Assembly (NCBI GenBank): GCA_018402085.1
Contig: JAGYJM010000002.1
Span: forward strand, 434,001-498,000
Direction: 5' to 3'
Source: Flavobacteriales bacterium
Lineage (GTDB): Bacteria > Bacteroidota > Bacteroidia > Flavobacteriales_D > Sanyastnellaceae
Length of the DNA stretch: 64,000 nt
Shown here: positions 1 through 8,605 of the stretch, piece after piece
Layout of the letters: the number at the start of each line of letters is the position of its first letter
Position numbering within the stretch: the stretch's first letter is position 1
Program-made: the position numbers and the translations under genes
The notes under the pieces: generated by a model
Told to the model about the DNA's origin: nothing
The model's input: the letters and a program-made list of their open reading frames with translations, nothing else
Database searches by the model: none

Positions 1-1
1 T

Positions 2-271
2 ACGAAGGCTTACTCCGGCCTGACCGACAAAGAGTTTCAAAGGGTAGATGCCTTCATCAAGAAGAACACCATTGATCGCTTTGGTCCGGTGCGCAGTGTA
101 AATCCTGAACTCGTGTTTGAAATTGCTTTCGAAGGAATTCGAGCATCAAACCGGCATAAAAGCGGGGTCGCACTCCGCTTTCCGCGGATTTCGAGGTGGC
201 GCGAAGACAAACCCGCGCATGAGGCCAATACCTTTCAAGACCTTATTCGAATGCTGGAGGCATACGGTTGA
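2..271 (+). CDS. ATP-dependent DNA ligase, C-terminal end (partial)
   Basis: Open from the left edge of the window to a TGA at 269-271, about 89 residues visible. The tail reads VFEIAFEGIRASNRHKSG followed by ALRFPRISRWR and DKPAHEANT, which is the C-terminal OB-fold signature of bacterial ATP-dependent DNA ligases of the LigB/LigC type (conserved RFPR.. and DKP.. motifs). The nucleotidyl-transferase domain with the catalytic lysine lies outside the window. In many bacteria this ligase is genetically linked to an Lhr-like DEXH helicase and an MBL-fold exonuclease; a helicase of exactly that family sits at 15771-18206 here, but about 15 kb away. Identification of the family is firm; exact subclass is not. 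Confidence 0.85.
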   Translation, partial: TKAYSGLTDKEFQRVDAFIKKNTIDRFGPVRSVNPELVFEIAFEGIRASNRHKSGVALRFPRISRWREDKPAHEANTFQDLIRMLEAYG

Positions 272-302
272 TCAACTCATATTTTCAACCGAAATTCGGC
301 CT

Positions 303-683
303 ATGAAACCGGAAGAAGCACAACTGGCGAGATTAATTCGCCTCGTGAAAGCAGATGGAGTGCTCGACGCTCAAGAAATCGAGCTCCTTGTTGAAATGGC
401 AGAACGTAAAGGGTTTACTAAAGAAGACCTGACGCGATTGGCTGATAGCACACCTGCTGTCAGCCCTGATCCGGGGCCTGAAAGGGTACGCTTCTTTTAT
501 CAGGCTGTTGCCCTCGCCCTCACCGATGGCGATGTGGCTCGAGATGAATTAAACGTACTTCGCACCATCGGTAAGCAACTGGATCTCGATCCGGTGGCCG
601 TTGAGAAAGTACTCGATCATCTGCAACAGGATCACGATGCAGGTCTCAGCCGCGAGCAGATGGAAGGACTCTTCGAATGGTAA
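303..683 (+). CDS. TerB-like small helical protein
   Basis: 126-residue protein starting at ATG 303, 31 bp after the ligase stop; a longer frame opening at 117 would overlap the ligase and is not favoured. Helical, acidic, with ARLIRLVKADGVLDAQEIELL near residues 9-29 and a second repeat LALTDGDVARDELNVL, i.e. two 'A..DG....E...L' motifs typical of the TerB/TerB-like fold (acidic pocket that may bind metal). Its stop overlaps the start of the downstream BtuF-like gene by 7 bp, so the two are probably translationally coupled. TerB proteins are linked to tellurite and stress responses, but single-copy TerB-like proteins have no settled function. Confidence 0.6.
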   Translation: MKPEEAQLARLIRLVKADGVLDAQEIELLVEMAERKGFTKEDLTRLADSTPAVSPDPGPERVRFFYQAVALALTDGDVARDELNVLRTIGKQLDLDPVAVEKVLDHLQQDHDAGLSREQMEGLFEW

Positions 684-1489
684 AAACGGTTCGCGATCAC
701 CTCGCCAGAAAAATTGAAGTGCCTTCGAAACCCCGGCGAATCGTATCGTTGGTGCCGAGTCAAACCGAGTTGCTCTTTGACCTTGGGCTTGATGAGGAGG
801 TTGTCGGACTGACCAAGTTCTGTATTCACCCCCGTGAGAAATGGCGCACGCTTCCGCGGGTTGGAGGCACTAAGGATGTGAAACACGATGTGATTGCGTC
901 ACTTGAGCCAGACCTGATCATTGCCAATAAAGAGGAGAACACGGAAGATGATGTCAGAAAACTGATGAAAGACTACCCGGTCTGGGTAAGCGATGTGCGC
1001 AGCGTAGAAGATGGCTTTGCCCTGGTCAGAGATATCGGTGAACTTACCGGTGCCATCACAAGAGCTGCCACGATGAAGCAGCAAATGGAAGCTTCATGGA
1101 ATGAAATCAAAGGGATCGGCCAGAATCGAACTGTTGTCTATTTAATCTGGAATAACCCACTCATGGTAGCAGCTGCAGACAACTTCATTCACGCCGTCTT
1201 AGATTGGTGCGGTTTGAGAAACCTGGCGATCACTTTAGACGGTCGTTACCCTGAGGTCAGGCACGAATGGCTGTACCGGGCTCGTCCGGATATAGTGCTA
1301 CTCAGCAGTGAGCCGTTTCCGTTCAAAGAGAAGCACCAGAATGAACTGAGTCTGCTTTGGGCAGATGAAGAAGGTGATAAGCCCGCAATAGAACTGACCG
1401 ATGGGGAGTTATTTAGTTGGTACGGCTCACGTCTCTTGCATGCTCCGGCTTATTTCAGGGAGTTCTTTAAGAGGTTCGAGTCTTCCTAA
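677..1489 (+). CDS. BtuF-like helical-backbone metal/cofactor-binding protein without signal peptide
   Basis: 270 residues. RRIVSLVPSQTELLFDLGL at residues 15-33 and GGTKDVKHDVIASLEPDLI are the conserved opening of class III (helical-backbone) substrate-binding proteins of the BtuF/FepB type, which bind cobalamin or siderophores. The two-lobe architecture is preserved to the end (ARPDIVLLSSEPFPF..). No N-terminal hydrophobic signal or lipobox is visible: the protein starts MVKTVRDHLARKIEVP, so it appears cytoplasmic, unlike transporter-bound relatives. No ABC permease or ATPase lies beside it. Overlaps the TerB-like gene by 7 bp. Annotated often as 'cobalamin-binding protein'; the ligand is unknown. 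Confidence 0.7.
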   Translation: MVKTVRDHLARKIEVPSKPRRIVSLVPSQTELLFDLGLDEEVVGLTKFCIHPREKWRTLPRVGGTKDVKHDVIASLEPDLIIANKEENTEDDVRKLMKDYPVWVSDVRSVEDGFALVRDIGELTGAITRAATMKQQMEASWNEIKGIGQNRTVVYLIWNNPLMVAAADNFIHAVLDWCGLRNLAITLDGRYPEVRHEWLYRARPDIVLLSSEPFPFKEKHQNELSLLWADEEGDKPAIELTDGELFSWYGSRLLHAPAYFREFFKRFESS

Positions 1490-1571
1490 TGTTTACTTTT
1501 CTAAAAGAAAGCATTTCATTAACCTTAGGTAAGTGCCAAAAAGCGCACTTTTACAGCGCAGAATATACTTT

Positions 1572-3854
1572 ATGCCCCGAATGAGGCCACTCTTTCTTGC
1601 CATCTTTACCCTTGTGCTCTTCTTGCCGGCTTCCGGACAGCGGGTAGGGGTTGTATTGAGCGGTGGCGGTGCCAAAGCTGCGGCACATGTGGGTTTTCTC
1701 AAAGCCCTGGAAGAAAACGGAATACCGATTGACTACATCGCGGGTGCGAGCATGGGGGCCATTGTTGGCGGAATGTACGCTGCAGGCTACAGTATCGCAG
1801 AAATAGACAGTATTCTTCGCGATGAAGAGTATATAAAAATGACCCGAGGTGAAGATGAGCAGTTGCGTTACTATTTCAAAGAGTACGACCCCGATGCGGC
1901 CATGGGAACCCTTAAGTTCAGCAAGGGGGACCTTATTTCGCCAGTACTTCCTACCAACCTTGTGAGCTCTGCCCTTCTCGACTTTAATTATATGGAAGGC
2001 TTTTCACAGGCCTCAGCCGCTGCGGGGTACGACTTTGATAAATTGATGGTGCCCTACCGCTCAGTTGCTGCTGATATAGAAACGAAAGAGTCGGTTATTT
2101 TCAGAGACGGCCACCTCAGTACGGCCGTGAGAGCCTCCATGACTTACCCGTTTTTTGTAAACCCCATTATGGTTGATGGGAGGTTGCTTTTTGACGGCGG
2201 ACTTTACAATAATTTCCCTTCTGATATCATTTACAACGACTTTTTACCGGATGTTATTCTAGGAAGCAATGTTTCATCGAACGGGGAGCCGCCAAATGAA
2301 GACGACCCCATCTCGCAGATTAAAAACATGGTGATGTACCGCACCAATTTTGAAAGTCTCTGTGAGCAAATGATCATTATAGAACCTGAACTCGATGTTA
2401 CCACCTTCGATTTTGACCGCATCGGAGAAGCCATTGATGCCGGCTATGTCGCAACCATGGAGCGCATGGATGAAATTCTCGAGGTCATTCCCCGTAAAGT
2501 GGAGGTGGTTGAAATGGTTGAGAAACGCCGTGCATTTCGCTCGCGGTTTGAACCTATTGTCATTGATGAGATTACGATTGAAGGTCTTGAGCGATCGCAA
2601 CGTTCCTATGTGCGGCGCTTCCTCAGAAGTAAGGATGACACCCTAAGCATTCATGAGTTCGAGCGGAGGTATTACCGTGTGCACAGCGACGACAAAGTGC
2701 GTTCGATCTACCCAACGGCAACCTACAAGCCTGAAAGCGGCTATTACAAAGTGAATTTGCGCATTCGGAAAGAAACTGATTTCTTTCTTTCTGCCGGCGG
2801 CAACTTTTCATCACGACCATTAAATATGGGATATGTCAATCTCCGATACAACTTATTTGGGGCTGTCAGTTCTACTCTCAACGCAAATTCATATTTCGGG
2901 AAGTTTTACGGTTCTACGCACCTCAGTGCCAGATTTGATTTTCCGGCCTCTATACCTTTTTCGATAGAACCTTTTGTCACGCTTAACCGGTGGGACTATT
3001 TCAGAAGTTTTGCCACATTCTTCGAAGAGGTGCGTCCGTCTTTTATCGTTATCAACGAGCGTTTTGGTGGCTTCAGATTGCGCTTCCCTGTCAACAATAA
3101 AGGCCGTATCGAGTTGATTGGTAACGCCGCCCGAATCAACGATGACTACTATCAGACAGAGAACTTTACTGCAGCAGATACGGCCGATCGCACGCGCATG
3201 TATGCCGGCATCGCTGACCTTATTTACGAGCGTAATACCCTGAACAGGAAGGTTTATGCGAATAGTGGTACGTTTTTACGTTTCCAGGCAAAATATACCT
3301 ATGGAGAAGAACAGACCATTCCGGGGTCAACGTCAATCGTGCGCGACACTACGCGTACCTTGCGCCGCTGGGTCATGGTGAAAGCCGAGTATACCAATTA
3401 CTTCACACGCCTCGGACCTCTAAAAATAGGAATGCACGTAGAAGGCGTTGCCTCTACACAGCCGCTTTTCAATAATACCGTAGCCTCGCAGATATCCGCA
3501 CAAGCCTTTCAGCCCATTCCGGAAAGCCAGTCGTTTTTCTTGCCACAATTCAGGGCTCACAATTACGCCGCCGGCGGTTTGATGTTGGTAACCTCATTTA
3601 GCCCCTCATTCGACTTGCGTTTTGAAGGCTACAGCTTTCTTGCCTCCGGGCGAATACGCCCTGACCCTGAGGGCAACCCCGACTATAATTATGAAATTGA
3701 ACCGTCTTATATCGGGTCTGCGGCACTGGTGTTTCATAGTCCGCTTGGACCCTTGAGCCTGTCACTCAACTATTATGACCAGAAAGAGCGCCCCTGGAGT
3801 TTCTTGTTCAATTTCGGTTACTTCATCTTCAACCGCTCGGTGCGGCAGAACTGA
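1572..3854 (+). CDS. Patatin-like phospholipase with C-terminal outer-membrane barrel
   Basis: About 760 residues from ATG 1572, chosen because it places a signal peptide (MRPLFLAIFTLVLFLPASG) at the N-terminus; a frame opening at 1533 would put 13 charged residues before it. The patatin domain has the oxyanion loop GGGAKAAAHVG (residues 31-41), nucleophile motif GASMGA with Ser60, and the catalytic DGG in LLFDGGLYNNFP. After about residue 330 comes a POTRA-like segment (ITIEGLERSQRSYVRRFL) and then a beta-strand-rich region ending GPLSLSLNYYDQKERPWSF, like the BamA/Omp85 surface-antigen barrel. The arrangement is that of type Vd autotransporters such as PlpD. Expected in the outer membrane, with the lipase on one face; substrate unknown. 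Converges on the next gene with a 3-bp gap. Confidence 0.85.
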   Translation: MPRMRPLFLAIFTLVLFLPASGQRVGVVLSGGGAKAAAHVGFLKALEENGIPIDYIAGASMGAIVGGMYAAGYSIAEIDSILRDEEYIKMTRGEDEQLRYYFKEYDPDAAMGTLKFSKGDLISPVLPTNLVSSALLDFNYMEGFSQASAAAGYDFDKLMVPYRSVAADIETKESVIFRDGHLSTAVRASMTYPFFVNPIMVDGRLLFDGGLYNNFPSDIIYNDFLPDVILGSNVSSNGEPPNEDDPISQIKNMVMYRTNFESLCEQMIIIEPELDVTTFDFDRIGEAIDAGYVATMERMDEILEVIPRKVEVVEMVEKRRAFRSRFEPIVIDEITIEGLERSQRSYVRRFLRSKDDTLSIHEFERRYYRVHSDDKVRSIYPTATYKPESGYYKVNLRIRKETDFFLSAGGNFSSRPLNMGYVNLRYNLFGAVSSTLNANSYFGKFYGSTHLSARFDFPASIPFSIEPFVTLNRWDYFRSFATFFEEVRPSFIVINERFGGFRLRFPVNNKGRIELIGNAARINDDYYQTENFTAADTADRTRMYAGIADLIYERNTLNRKVYANSGTFLRFQAKYTYGEEQTIPGSTSIVRDTTRTLRRWVMVKAEYTNYFTRLGPLKIGMHVEGVASTQPLFNNTVASQISAQAFQPIPESQSFFLPQFRAHNYAAGGLMLVTSFSPSFDLRFEGYSFLASGRIRPDPEGNPDYNYEIEPSYIGSAALVFHSPLGPLSLSLNYYDQKERPWSFLFNFGYFIFNRSVRQN

Positions 3855-3857
3855 AAT

Positions 3858-4883
3858 TCAGCCTTTCTTCCAGACAGCCTCAAAGTACCCCCCCGTTTCT
3901 TTCATGCGCATATGAGCCCGGTAGGCGTCCTGGGAGGCGATAAGTTTGAATCCACTAAGCCAGTTATTGTAGTCTTCAAAAGTGATGGGGTTCTCTACCC
4001 GGGTCACCTCCTTGCCGTTTTTCGCCTGGAGGAGGTAGACATGTTTTGCATTTTCTTTCACGTATGACAGGTAGTTCTGTACGACGTTGGGCTCCATTTC
4101 ACCGAAGCTCGCGGCATTCCAGAAGAGATCATGGTCAAAACCTTTAACCATCGGCATTTGCCAGTTGCCGAAGAAATGAACCTTGCCTTTTTCCACTTTG
4201 TCAAGGGTGTTCCAGTTAACGGTCTCGTCAGAAGAAACCACCTGGTCTTGTCCGAGCGCCTCGGTGAGGTACTTTTCACATAAATAGAGCTGCGCAGGCA
4301 GGTCGAAGCAGAGTATGGTCATACCGGGGTAAAGCTTCTTAAGGATTTCGACCTGATGCCCTGAGCCAGAGCCCAATTCTACAATGACCTCGTCTCCTTT
4401 GAATCTGAGTTGTTGTTGAACGAAAGCGTACCGGATGTAGAAGCCCAGGAACTGCATGGTGTAGCCCTTGCCCTCTATCTTGAAATAGTCAGCCGGAGAG
4501 CCCACCGTTGAAACTTCAAGCGAACTGATGGGCAGCGCATCGCAGTGTTCACCGTAGTATTTGCAGTGGCGGTAAGCAATGCTCTGCACATCTTCGTAGC
4601 TGATGGAGTAGGGGTGAAGCGCCCATCCTTGAAACAGCGTTCCCTTAATCACAGCTGCGGTCGCTAGCAATCGTGGCTTAAAGCGAGTGAGCTTCCACTT
4701 TCGGGTTTCGTTAAATCCGAATGTCTGGAATACAGGATGCTTTCCCGAACGAAAGGTTTTGAGGTCAAGGCTCGATAGTTCTTTCAGGATTTCTTGTTTG
4801 TACGCATCCCAGTACTTTGTTGCGTGAAAGATCTTATCGGAGTTTTCGTAAGCGTCAATGAGCTTCTTTAGGTGAGCGTCCAT
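3858..4883 (-). CDS. Putative sugar O-methyltransferase
   Basis: 341 residues. VIVELGSGSGHQVEILKKLYPG followed by ILCFDLPAQLYLCEKYL is a class I SAM-binding motif (motif I glycine-rich loop and the acidic residue at the end of beta-2). The layout, with a long N-terminal helical part and FGNWQMPMVKGFDHDLFWNAASFGEM before the C-terminal half, matches the 'putative sugar O-methyltransferase' family found in polysaccharide clusters. It faces a glycan gene set on the other strand (5081-9565). Acceptor sugar and position cannot be told from the sequence. Confidence 0.65.
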   Translation of the reverse strand: MDAHLKKLIDAYENSDKIFHATKYWDAYKQEILKELSSLDLKTFRSGKHPVFQTFGFNETRKWKLTRFKPRLLATAAVIKGTLFQGWALHPYSISYEDVQSIAYRHCKYYGEHCDALPISSLEVSTVGSPADYFKIEGKGYTMQFLGFYIRYAFVQQQLRFKGDEVIVELGSGSGHQVEILKKLYPGMTILCFDLPAQLYLCEKYLTEALGQDQVVSSDETVNWNTLDKVEKGKVHFFGNWQMPMVKGFDHDLFWNAASFGEMEPNVVQNYLSYVKENAKHVYLLQAKNGKEVTRVENPITFEDYNNWLSGFKLIASQDAYRAHMRMKETGGYFEAVWKKG

Positions 4884-4964
4884 TCAGTATCAGGCTAATG
4901 AGGTCCATGCCAAAAGTAGCTTTTTCGAAGGAAGGTTGCTCCGTTGATCATACTTTGCATGTTC

Positions 4965-5009
4965 GCATCCTGCGCTTCCCGATAAATCGGGACGGGTCTC
5001 GCGCAGAAC
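4965..5009. repeat. Nested palindrome (REP-like, long form)
   Basis: Outer inverted repeat: CTGCGC at 4970-4975 pairs with GCGCAG at 5001-5006. Inside it is a second perfect hairpin, TCCCGAT-AA-ATCGGGA. The whole ends in GCATCC (GGATGC on the minus strand). The same structure occurs at 38654-38696, 46358-46402 and, inside a gene, at 42528-42568. It lies in the divergent spacer between the methyltransferase and the oxidoreductase. Function unknown. Confidence 0.75.
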
Positions 5010-5056
5010 AAATGAATCAACTTGCGAAGAGAAACATGGCATTGAAGCGGAAAAAT

Positions 5057-5064
5057 TACCTTTG
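5057..5064 (+). promoter_or_regulatory. Bacteroidota -7 box TACCTTTG
   Basis: TACCTTTG fits the Bacteroidota sigma-factor -7 consensus TAnnTTTG and lies 17 bp before the ATG of the Gfo/Idh gene, allowing a short leader. No convincing -33 TTTG at the usual spacing was found, so this is a one-box prediction. Confidence 0.45.
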
Positions 5065-5080
5065 TTGAAAATCTGACCAC

Positions 5081-6136
5081 ATGGAAAAAGTGCATTTCGG
5101 AGTAATCGGAGCCGGCCACATTGGGAAACGTCATGCGGAAATGGTCATGCGTCATTCCGAGGCCGAGCTGTCTGCGATATGTGACATTCGAAGCAAAGAA
5201 GACTGCCTCGTAGAATGGGATGTTCCGTTCTATAATCGGGTCGAAGATATGCTGAATGCGCATCCGGAGATCGATGTGGTCAACGTATGTACGCCCAATG
5301 GGCGTCACGCAGAGCACGCGCTCCTGGCTCTTGATGCACACAAACACGTGGTCATTGAAAAGCCAATGGCGCTGAATAAAGCGGATTGCGAAAAAATTAT
5401 TTACAGTGCGCTGAATAAGTCGCGTCAGATTTTTGGCGTGATGCAAAATCGCTATTCGCCCCCTTCAGTCTGGATTAAAGAAGTGATTGACAGGCAGCTG
5501 CTCGGAGAAATTTTCATGGTGCAGATCAACTGCTTCTGGAACCGTGATGATGCCTACTACAATAAAGTGAACTGGAAGGGTGATCTGGAACTCGACGGAG
5601 GTACACTGTTTACACAATTCTCTCACTTCATTGATATCATGTACTGGCTCTTTGGTGACATCCAGAATATTCAGGCGCGCTTTCGCGATTTCAAACATCA
5701 GCACAATACCGATTTCGAAGATAGTGGCTTTGTCAGCTTTGACTTTGTTAACGGAGGCATCGGGTCGATCTCGTTTTCAACGGCCGTTGATCGAAAGAAT
5801 TATGAGTCTTCAATGACCATCCTTGGCTCGAACGGTACCGTGAAAATCGGAGGTCAGTATATGAATGAAGTAGAATACTGCGACATCAGAAATTACCAGA
5901 TGCCTGAGCTGCCTGAGGCGAATCCGGCCAATGATTATGGCACCTACAAGGGCTCAGCTGCGAACCACGTATACGTTATCGAAAACGTGGTTGACACCCT
6001 GCGAGGCACCCGTCAGATTGCGACCAATGCGCTGGAAGGACTGAAAGTTGTGGATATTATCGAACGTATTTACCATTCAGCCAACCGCCAGTTGAAAGAG
6101 CAAGAAAAGACATCGGTTCAGGCGGAGTCAGAGTAA
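5081..6136 (+). CDS. Gfo/Idh/MocA-family sugar dehydrogenase
   Basis: 351 residues from ATG 5081. N-terminal Rossmann fold GVIGAGHIGKRHAEMV (about residues 6-21) and the EKP motif (HVVIEKPMALNKADC), the lysine of which is catalytic in this NAD(P)-dependent family. The C-terminal half has the Gfo/Idh substrate domain with GGTLFTQFSHFIDIMYWLFG, where the histidine is the usual proton relay. Such enzymes oxidise or reduce nucleotide sugars or inositols; WlbA, which makes 3-keto uronic acids for O-antigen sugars, is a close architectural relative. First gene of a + strand run with flippase and glycosyltransferase, supporting a role in surface glycan synthesis. Confidence 0.8.
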   Translation: MEKVHFGVIGAGHIGKRHAEMVMRHSEAELSAICDIRSKEDCLVEWDVPFYNRVEDMLNAHPEIDVVNVCTPNGRHAEHALLALDAHKHVVIEKPMALNKADCEKIIYSALNKSRQIFGVMQNRYSPPSVWIKEVIDRQLLGEIFMVQINCFWNRDDAYYNKVNWKGDLELDGGTLFTQFSHFIDIMYWLFGDIQNIQARFRDFKHQHNTDFEDSGFVSFDFVNGGIGSISFSTAVDRKNYESSMTILGSNGTVKIGGQYMNEVEYCDIRNYQMPELPEANPANDYGTYKGSAANHVYVIENVVDTLRGTRQIATNALEGLKVVDIIERIYHSANRQLKEQEKTSVQAESE

Positions 6137-6141
6137 AAGCC

Positions 6142-7425
6142 TTGAGCAAACTGCGTCCATCTGCATTTATTCGAAACGTACTTACCCTGTTTACCGGTAC
6201 GGCACTCGGGCACGTCATCACGCTCGCACTTTCTGTGGTGGTTACCCGTTTGTACGACCCTGAAATGTTTGCCTCTCTCGAGCAGTTTGCCATGATCCTC
6301 GCTATCTTCGGAGCTATTGGAGGAGGGAAGTATGAGGCCGCGATCATGTTGGCTGACGACGAGGAGGATGCGCGAAGTGTGCTGCTGCTTTCTATACGTA
6401 TCGCGCTGATCACCGGGGCGGTCATGGCACTCACTGGCTGGTGGCTTGCCGGGCCTGTAAGTGAGCTGCTCGGAAATGAAGCCATCGCTCAATACCTTTG
6501 GTTAACGGGGCCTACCACTACGCTTTTAGTTACCGCCACCGCACTGGGTTTCTGGTTTAGCCGTGTACGAACCTACCGTCCTGTTGCCATCTCAAAAACC
6601 GTCTTCCCGGCCGTTAGTGAACCGTCTAAAATTGCTTTCGCATCCGCAGGAGTTCGACCGGGCGGACTCATTTTCAGCGTGGTGGCAGGGCATTTGATCA
6701 GCACCTCCGTGCTAATCTGGAAGTACCTGCGATCACAGCCACTCGGTTTTCGGTACCTGCAGCAGGGGCGGTTGCTGAAGGTGAGGCGGCAATTCATTGA
6801 CTACCCTCGGTTTGCATTGCCCGGTAGCTTGTTGAATCGCACGGCGCAATGGCTGCATATCGCTTTGTTCGGATGGCTTTTTGGCAATGAAGGACTTGTC
6901 GCTGTGGGTATTATGGCACTTTCTAGAAGGCTTGTGATGGGGCCACTTAACATGCTCTCCTCTTCGTTTTCACAAGTTTATTTTCAGCGGCTTACGGAGA
7001 TCGAAGATGGACCGCCTCTCTTAAAGTATTATCGCCGGAGCCTCGGGATGTTTGGGTTGGTGAGCCTCTTTATGATCGTTTTGGTCTGGCTGCTGCCTGA
7101 TCGCACCACTGCCGTTATTTTCGGCGAAGAATGGTATGAGGTCATGGGGTACCTGAGAATCTTGATTTTTTGGTTTGCCGCCAACTTTGTGGTTTCATCT
7201 ACTGGTTTCGTTTTGCACCGTGCACGAGGTCAGAAGTTGATCTTACTACTTGACGCCATACACCTGTCGGTGGTGGTGCTCAGCTTGGCCATTGCCTGGT
7301 ACGGCGGAGCGAACATAAAAGAAACACTTGTCGCATTTACCGCCGGTAAAGTCATGTACTATGCAATGAACCTGCTGGTGACTACAAACCGACTGAAACA
7401 ACAGTCATACGAACAATCTCAATGA
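6142..7425 (+). CDS. Polysaccharide flippase (Wzx-like, MOP superfamily)
   Basis: 427 residues; the best start is TTG 6142, five bp after the previous stop, giving LSKLRPSAFIRNVLTLFTGTALGHVIT. Twelve or so hydrophobic segments are spread through the protein, with the first segments FVSL-type Wzx features (SVVVTRLYDPEMFASLEQFAMI). This is the pattern of the multidrug/oligosaccharidyl-lipid/polysaccharide exporter superfamily, which flips lipid-linked oligosaccharides across the inner membrane. Its stop overlaps the start of the next glycosyltransferase (ATGATG/TGA), so they are co-translated. Confidence 0.8.
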   Translation: MSKLRPSAFIRNVLTLFTGTALGHVITLALSVVVTRLYDPEMFASLEQFAMILAIFGAIGGGKYEAAIMLADDEEDARSVLLLSIRIALITGAVMALTGWWLAGPVSELLGNEAIAQYLWLTGPTTTLLVTATALGFWFSRVRTYRPVAISKTVFPAVSEPSKIAFASAGVRPGGLIFSVVAGHLISTSVLIWKYLRSQPLGFRYLQQGRLLKVRRQFIDYPRFALPGSLLNRTAQWLHIALFGWLFGNEGLVAVGIMALSRRLVMGPLNMLSSSFSQVYFQRLTEIEDGPPLLKYYRRSLGMFGLVSLFMIVLVWLLPDRTTAVIFGEEWYEVMGYLRILIFWFAANFVVSSTGFVLHRARGQKLILLLDAIHLSVVVLSLAIAWYGGANIKETLVAFTAGKVMYYAMNLLVTTNRLKQQSYEQSQ

Positions 7426-8546
7426 TGCGCATAGCCAATGTGGTGTTGAACGATTATATACGTGATAACCGGGTAGAAAGAATTTCGCGCTCTTTGTCAG
7501 ATTACGGACATGAGGTGCTTGTGGTGGCGCTGAAGAGCGAGGATACTGCCAAGAGTGAAGAAAAAAACGGTGTACGCATTGAACGCATGGGCATCCGAAC
7601 TGCCAATTTACCAAGAGGCACGTTCTGGGGCATGATCAAATTCATTGAACTCGCCTGGATAATTGCCAGAAGCTACAGGCACTTTGATATCTGGCATTGC
7701 AATGATGTGGAGGCCTTCGCGATCGGAATCCTGGCCAAAGTGCTGCGACCTAAACTCAAGTTAGTTTATGACTGCCATGAGTACGAAGCTGAAAGAAATG
7801 GCAAGCCCCGCATCGAATTGCAAATGGTTGCTCTCTTCGAGAAACTCTTCATTCGGCAAGCGGCTGCCGTGATCACCGTGAGTCCTTCTATCGCTAAAGC
7901 ATACCGCGATCGCTTTAGGGTTGAAAAGGTCTTCCTGGTGCGAAACGTACCTCACCGCAAAAAGAAAGGGCTGCCCGCTGATCGCTTTCGTCAGCACTTT
8001 GAGATTCCTGCCAACGAACGCATTTTTCTCTACCAGGGAACATTTACCTATAACCGCGGTCTCGAAGAAGCTCTCGAAGCGTTTAAAGAAATGGAAGGCG
8101 TGCATCTGGTTTGCATGGGCTACGGACTCTTGCAAGCTCAGGTAGAGGAAGCTGCAAATGCGTGTGACAACATTCACTTCATGCCTGCGGTGCCTTACCA
8201 TGAAGTCTTGTCATACACTTCGAGTGCTGATGTGGGCTTGTTGTCAGTTAAGCCTACCTGTCTCAGTTACTTGTATTGTTTACCCAATAAGCTCTTTGAA
8301 TACATTCAGGCAGGTATCCCGGTACTGGCGAATAACCTTCCTGATTGCCGCGCGATACTGGAAGAGTACAACATCGGCCGGGTCATTGAAGAATACAACG
8401 TAGCTTCACTTAAACGAGCTGTTGAGCAGATGCATGACGAAGATCTTGCAGTATACCAGGAGGGTTTGCAGGTTGCAGCTGAAGACCTCCATTGGGAGCG
8501 AGAAGAGGGCAGACTCATGGAAGTTTACCACGAGGTCGAACCATGA
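7422..8546 (+). CDS. Glycosyltransferase family 4-type enzyme
   Basis: 374 residues with GT-B layout. N-terminal domain contains YDCHEYEAERNGKPR and ITVSPSIAKAY; the C-terminal domain has IFLYQGTFTYNRGLEEALEAF (donor-binding loop) and YLYCLPNKLFEYIQAGIPVL, the E-rich nucleotide-sugar motif (NKLFEYIQAG) of GT4 enzymes. It overlaps the flippase gene by 4 bp. Predicted cytoplasmic or membrane-associated, adding a sugar from a nucleotide-sugar donor to a lipid-linked glycan. Specificity unknown. Confidence 0.85.
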   Translation: MMRIANVVLNDYIRDNRVERISRSLSDYGHEVLVVALKSEDTAKSEEKNGVRIERMGIRTANLPRGTFWGMIKFIELAWIIARSYRHFDIWHCNDVEAFAIGILAKVLRPKLKLVYDCHEYEAERNGKPRIELQMVALFEKLFIRQAAAVITVSPSIAKAYRDRFRVEKVFLVRNVPHRKKKGLPADRFRQHFEIPANERIFLYQGTFTYNRGLEEALEAFKEMEGVHLVCMGYGLLQAQVEEAANACDNIHFMPAVPYHEVLSYTSSADVGLLSVKPTCLSYLYCLPNKLFEYIQAGIPVLANNLPDCRAILEEYNIGRVIEEYNVASLKRAVEQMHDEDLAVYQEGLQVAAEDLHWEREEGRLMEVYHEVEP

Positions 8547-8605
8547 TGAATCATGCAGACCCGAATCCGTACGAATCACCATCTTTACAGACATAGATAC
8601 TGACA

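Noticed and set aside
4895-5446. 183-codon minus-strand frame
   Set aside because: Mostly antisense to the Gfo/Idh gene, and its upstream part passes through a nested palindrome.
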